Source: CAZCBJ01 sp964496705 (GTDB lineage: Bacteria; Chloroflexota; Anaerolineae; Anaerolineales; Anaerolineaceae). From it: a stretch of 7,351 nucleotides of DNA. Position 1 is the first letter of the stretch; every line of letters starts with the position of its first letter. The translations under genes were made by a program, and so were the position numbers. Shown here piece after piece: positions 5,569 to 7,351 of the stretch. Where the stretch lies: assembly GCA_964496705.1 (NCBI GenBank), contig CAZCBJ010000200.1, forward strand, positions 1 to 7,351, read 5' to 3'. Below the pieces are notes generated by a model. It was not told where the DNA came from, ran no database searches, and saw only the letters and a program-made list of their open reading frames with translations.

Positions 5569-7351
5569 ATGATGAAGGTCCGTCGGAATGGGGTGATTCG
5601 CACAGGACGCTTGCTCCCTCAGTTTTTGATGTTGAGCCTGTTGAGCATGTTGTGGACCTCGGCTGGATTCACCCCGCCAGCGCCCTTTCAGCCCTTGCGC
5701 GCCGGCCTTGCCGCCCGCCCCGAGGCAGACGAAACCTTTGTGCTTGAAATGCGCATTTCCGGCAACAGCAACGACGCCGAGGAGGACTCTTGGGGCAACA
5801 TGAATCTCGGCAGCAGCGACCTGGAGTTGACCTATGACAGCAATTACCAGACTGTCGGCCTGCGCTTTCAGAATCTCACCATCCCGCCGGAGGCGTGGAT
5901 CGTCCAGGCTTACGTTCAGTTTACAACCGACGAGACCAACAGCGAAGCCACCAGCTTGACCATCGAAGGACAGGCTGCCGACAATCCGGCGACCTTTGAG
6001 AGCACCGGTTTCAACCTGTCCTCCCGTCCGCGCACATACGCCCCGGTGAATTGGTCCCCGCCGCCGTGGACGCAGGTGGGCCAGGCCGGCGCCGACCAGC
6101 GCACCCCGAACCTGGCGCCGATCCTCCAGGAACTCGTTGACCGCCCCGGCTGGACCTCGGGCAACGCGCTGGTACTGATCATCACCGGCACCGGCAGGCG
6201 CACGGCGGTGGCCCACGACCTCAACCCCGCCCAGGCCCCCCTGCTGTACATAGAGTACAGTACCGCGCCGTACAACCGCGCGCCGACCGTGTCGATCAGC
6301 GCGCCAAAGGTTGCCACCACCTACCTCGAGGGCGGCGCGGTTCCCCTGGCTGCCAGCGCCAGCGACCGCGAGGACGGCGACGTCAGCGCCAGCCTGGTGT
6401 GGAGCTCCAATCTCGACGGGCCGATCGGCGCCGGAGCCAGCCTCAGCACTTCCAGCCTCAGCGCCGGGGTGCACACCATCACCGCCCAGGCCAGCGACAG
6501 CCAGGGCGCCAACGGCTCGGCCAGCCGCACCATCACCGTTTTCGAAGACATCCCGATGCTTTCGGGCGCGGGCGACATCGCCTTTTGCACCAACGCTGCG
6601 CGCTTCGCCACCGCGCTGCTCCTCGACAGCATCCCCGGCAGCCTGTTCACCGCCGGCGACAACACCCAGAATGTCGGCGCGGAGGAGGAATTCACCAACT
6701 GCTTTGACCCCTCCTGGGGCCGCCACAAGGCGCGCATCCGCCCCGTCCCGGGCAATCATGATTACGGCACCACTGGCGCGCTGCCTTATTACAATTACTA
6801 CGGCGCCGCCGCGGGCGAGGTTGGCAAGGGCTATTACAGCTACAACCTGGGCAGTTGGCACATCATCGCGCTCAACAGCGAAATTGAGGTTCACGCCGGC
6901 TCAACCCAGGAGCAGTGGCTGCGCGCCGACCTGGCCGCCCACCCCACCACCTGCACCTTTGTCTACTGGCACCAGCCGCGCTTCTCCTCCTCCATAGTTC
7001 ACGGTAACAAAATCTATATGAATCCTTTCTTTCAGGCGCTCTACGATTACGGAGCGGACATCGTGGTCAGCGGACACGACCACATCTACGAGCGCTTCGT
7101 CCCGCAGAATCCGCAGGGCACCGCCGAGCCAGGCCGCGGGGTGCGCCAGTTCGTCGTCGGCACCGGCGGTGCTTACCAAGGCTATGGGATTTCACCGCAG
7201 CCCAATACCGAGGTGATCAACAACAAAATCTACGGTGTAATCAAATTCACCCTGCACGAGTCCAGCTATGATTGGGAATTCATTCCCGTCGCCGGAAGCA
7301 CTTTCACCGACTCTGGCAGCGCCGACTGCGTTGACCTTTTCCCGCGTGATA
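5569..7351 (+). CDS. Secreted multidomain metallophosphatase (calcineurin-like / purple-acid-phosphatase type), 3' end outside the window
   Basis: The frame runs from ATG 5569 to the window edge without a stop (594 residues visible). Residues 1 to about 33 form a signal peptide: KVRRNGVIRTGR, then LLPQFLMLSLLSMLW. Residues 55-231 form a beta-rich domain (DAEED...NMNLGSSDLELTYDSNYQTVGLRF...IEYS), probably a carbohydrate- or surface-binding sandwich. Residues 237-324 are Ig/PKD-like (NRAPTVSISAP...GVHTITAQASDSQGANGSASRTITV). From residue 327 comes the metallophosphatase domain, with the metal-site motifs in order: GDIA (Asp336), GDN (Asp364-Asn365), GNHD (Asn396-His397-Asp398), YWHQP (His468) and GHDHIYERF (His503, His505). 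These suit hydrolysis of phosphate esters at a two-metal centre; the substrate is unknown. Related proteins, as I recall them, often end soon after the SYDW...TFTDSGS segment, but this one continues, so another domain may follow. No clear Shine-Dalgarno precedes ATG 5569 or the adjacent ATG 5572. The gene is divergent from the DUF362 gene. Confidence 0.85.
   Translation, partial: MMKVRRNGVIRTGRLLPQFLMLSLLSMLWTSAGFTPPAPFQPLRAGLAARPEADETFVLEMRISGNSNDAEEDSWGNMNLGSSDLELTYDSNYQTVGLRFQNLTIPPEAWIVQAYVQFTTDETNSEATSLTIEGQAADNPATFESTGFNLSSRPRTYAPVNWSPPPWTQVGQAGADQRTPNLAPILQELVDRPGWTSGNALVLIITGTGRRTAVAHDLNPAQAPLLYIEYSTAPYNRAPTVSISAPKVATTYLEGGAVPLAASASDREDGDVSASLVWSSNLDGPIGAGASLSTSSLSAGVHTITAQASDSQGANGSASRTITVFEDIPMLSGAGDIAFCTNAARFATALLLDSIPGSLFTAGDNTQNVGAEEEFTNCFDPSWGRHKARIRPVPGNHDYGTTGALPYYNYYGAAAGEVGKGYYSYNLGSWHIIALNSEIEVHAGSTQEQWLRADLAAHPTTCTFVYWHQPRFSSSIVHGNKIYMNPFFQALYDYGADIVVSGHDHIYERFVPQNPQGTAEPGRGVRQFVVGTGGAYQGYGISPQPNTEVINNKIYGVIKFTLHESSYDWEFIPVAGSTFTDSGSADCVDLFPRD

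Noticed and set aside
5512..6894. A 460-codon open frame on the minus strand opposite the metallophosphatase
   Set aside because: The plus-strand frame holds an ordered set of phosphatase motifs and a signal peptide. The minus-strand peptide is a low-complexity Gly/Ala/Val/Arg shadow, and its start lies deep inside the phosphatase domain.

Overview
The window looks like a stretch of chromosome from a GC-rich bacterium. The coding regions have strong G/C preference at third codon positions. The proteins (a DUF362 protein, a large secreted beta-helix protein, a multidomain secreted calcineurin-like phosphatase) and the GC-rich repetitive spacers are of a kind I associate with Chloroflexota (Anaerolineae/Chloroflexia-like lineages). 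That assignment is inference; no rRNA or tRNA is present to confirm it.

Layout. (1) 3-209, plus strand: the C-terminal end of a gene cut by the window edge, possibly a TetR-type regulator, followed by a short coding-like scrap in another frame. (2) 305-435: two successive 52-53 bp inverted-repeat elements sharing GGGCGGGTCTG/CAGACCCGCCC arms. (3) 443-486: a good intrinsic terminator for the minus-strand gene that follows. (4) 522-3488, minus: a 988-residue exported right-handed beta-helix protein with its own Shine-Dalgarno, a sigma70-type promoter (3626-3654) and a leader of about 130 nt. (5) About 3672-3984: a gene-free repetitive spacer with two near-identical 54-bp tandem units, six copies of a 15-bp core, many small hairpins and a terminator-like stem-loop. 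(6) 3984-4150, plus: coding-like DNA for two hydrophobic segments, probably a gene remnant. (7) 4155-5399, minus: a cytoplasmic DUF362 protein. (8) 5450-5503: a compact divergent promoter region. (9) 5569-end, plus: a secreted metallophosphatase with an N-terminal beta-sandwich-like domain, an Ig/PKD-like domain and a PAP-type catalytic domain, running off the right edge.

The genes do not form an obvious operon or pathway. The beta-helix protein is a single-gene transcription unit with its own promoter and terminator. The DUF362 gene and the phosphatase are divergently transcribed from a 121-bp spacer. Two of the three main products are exported, so the region contributes cell-surface or extracellular proteins. 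I found no convincing new multi-gene system. The most unusual material is non-coding: two unrelated structured repeat families and a shared stem-loop type in the spacers flanking the beta-helix gene.
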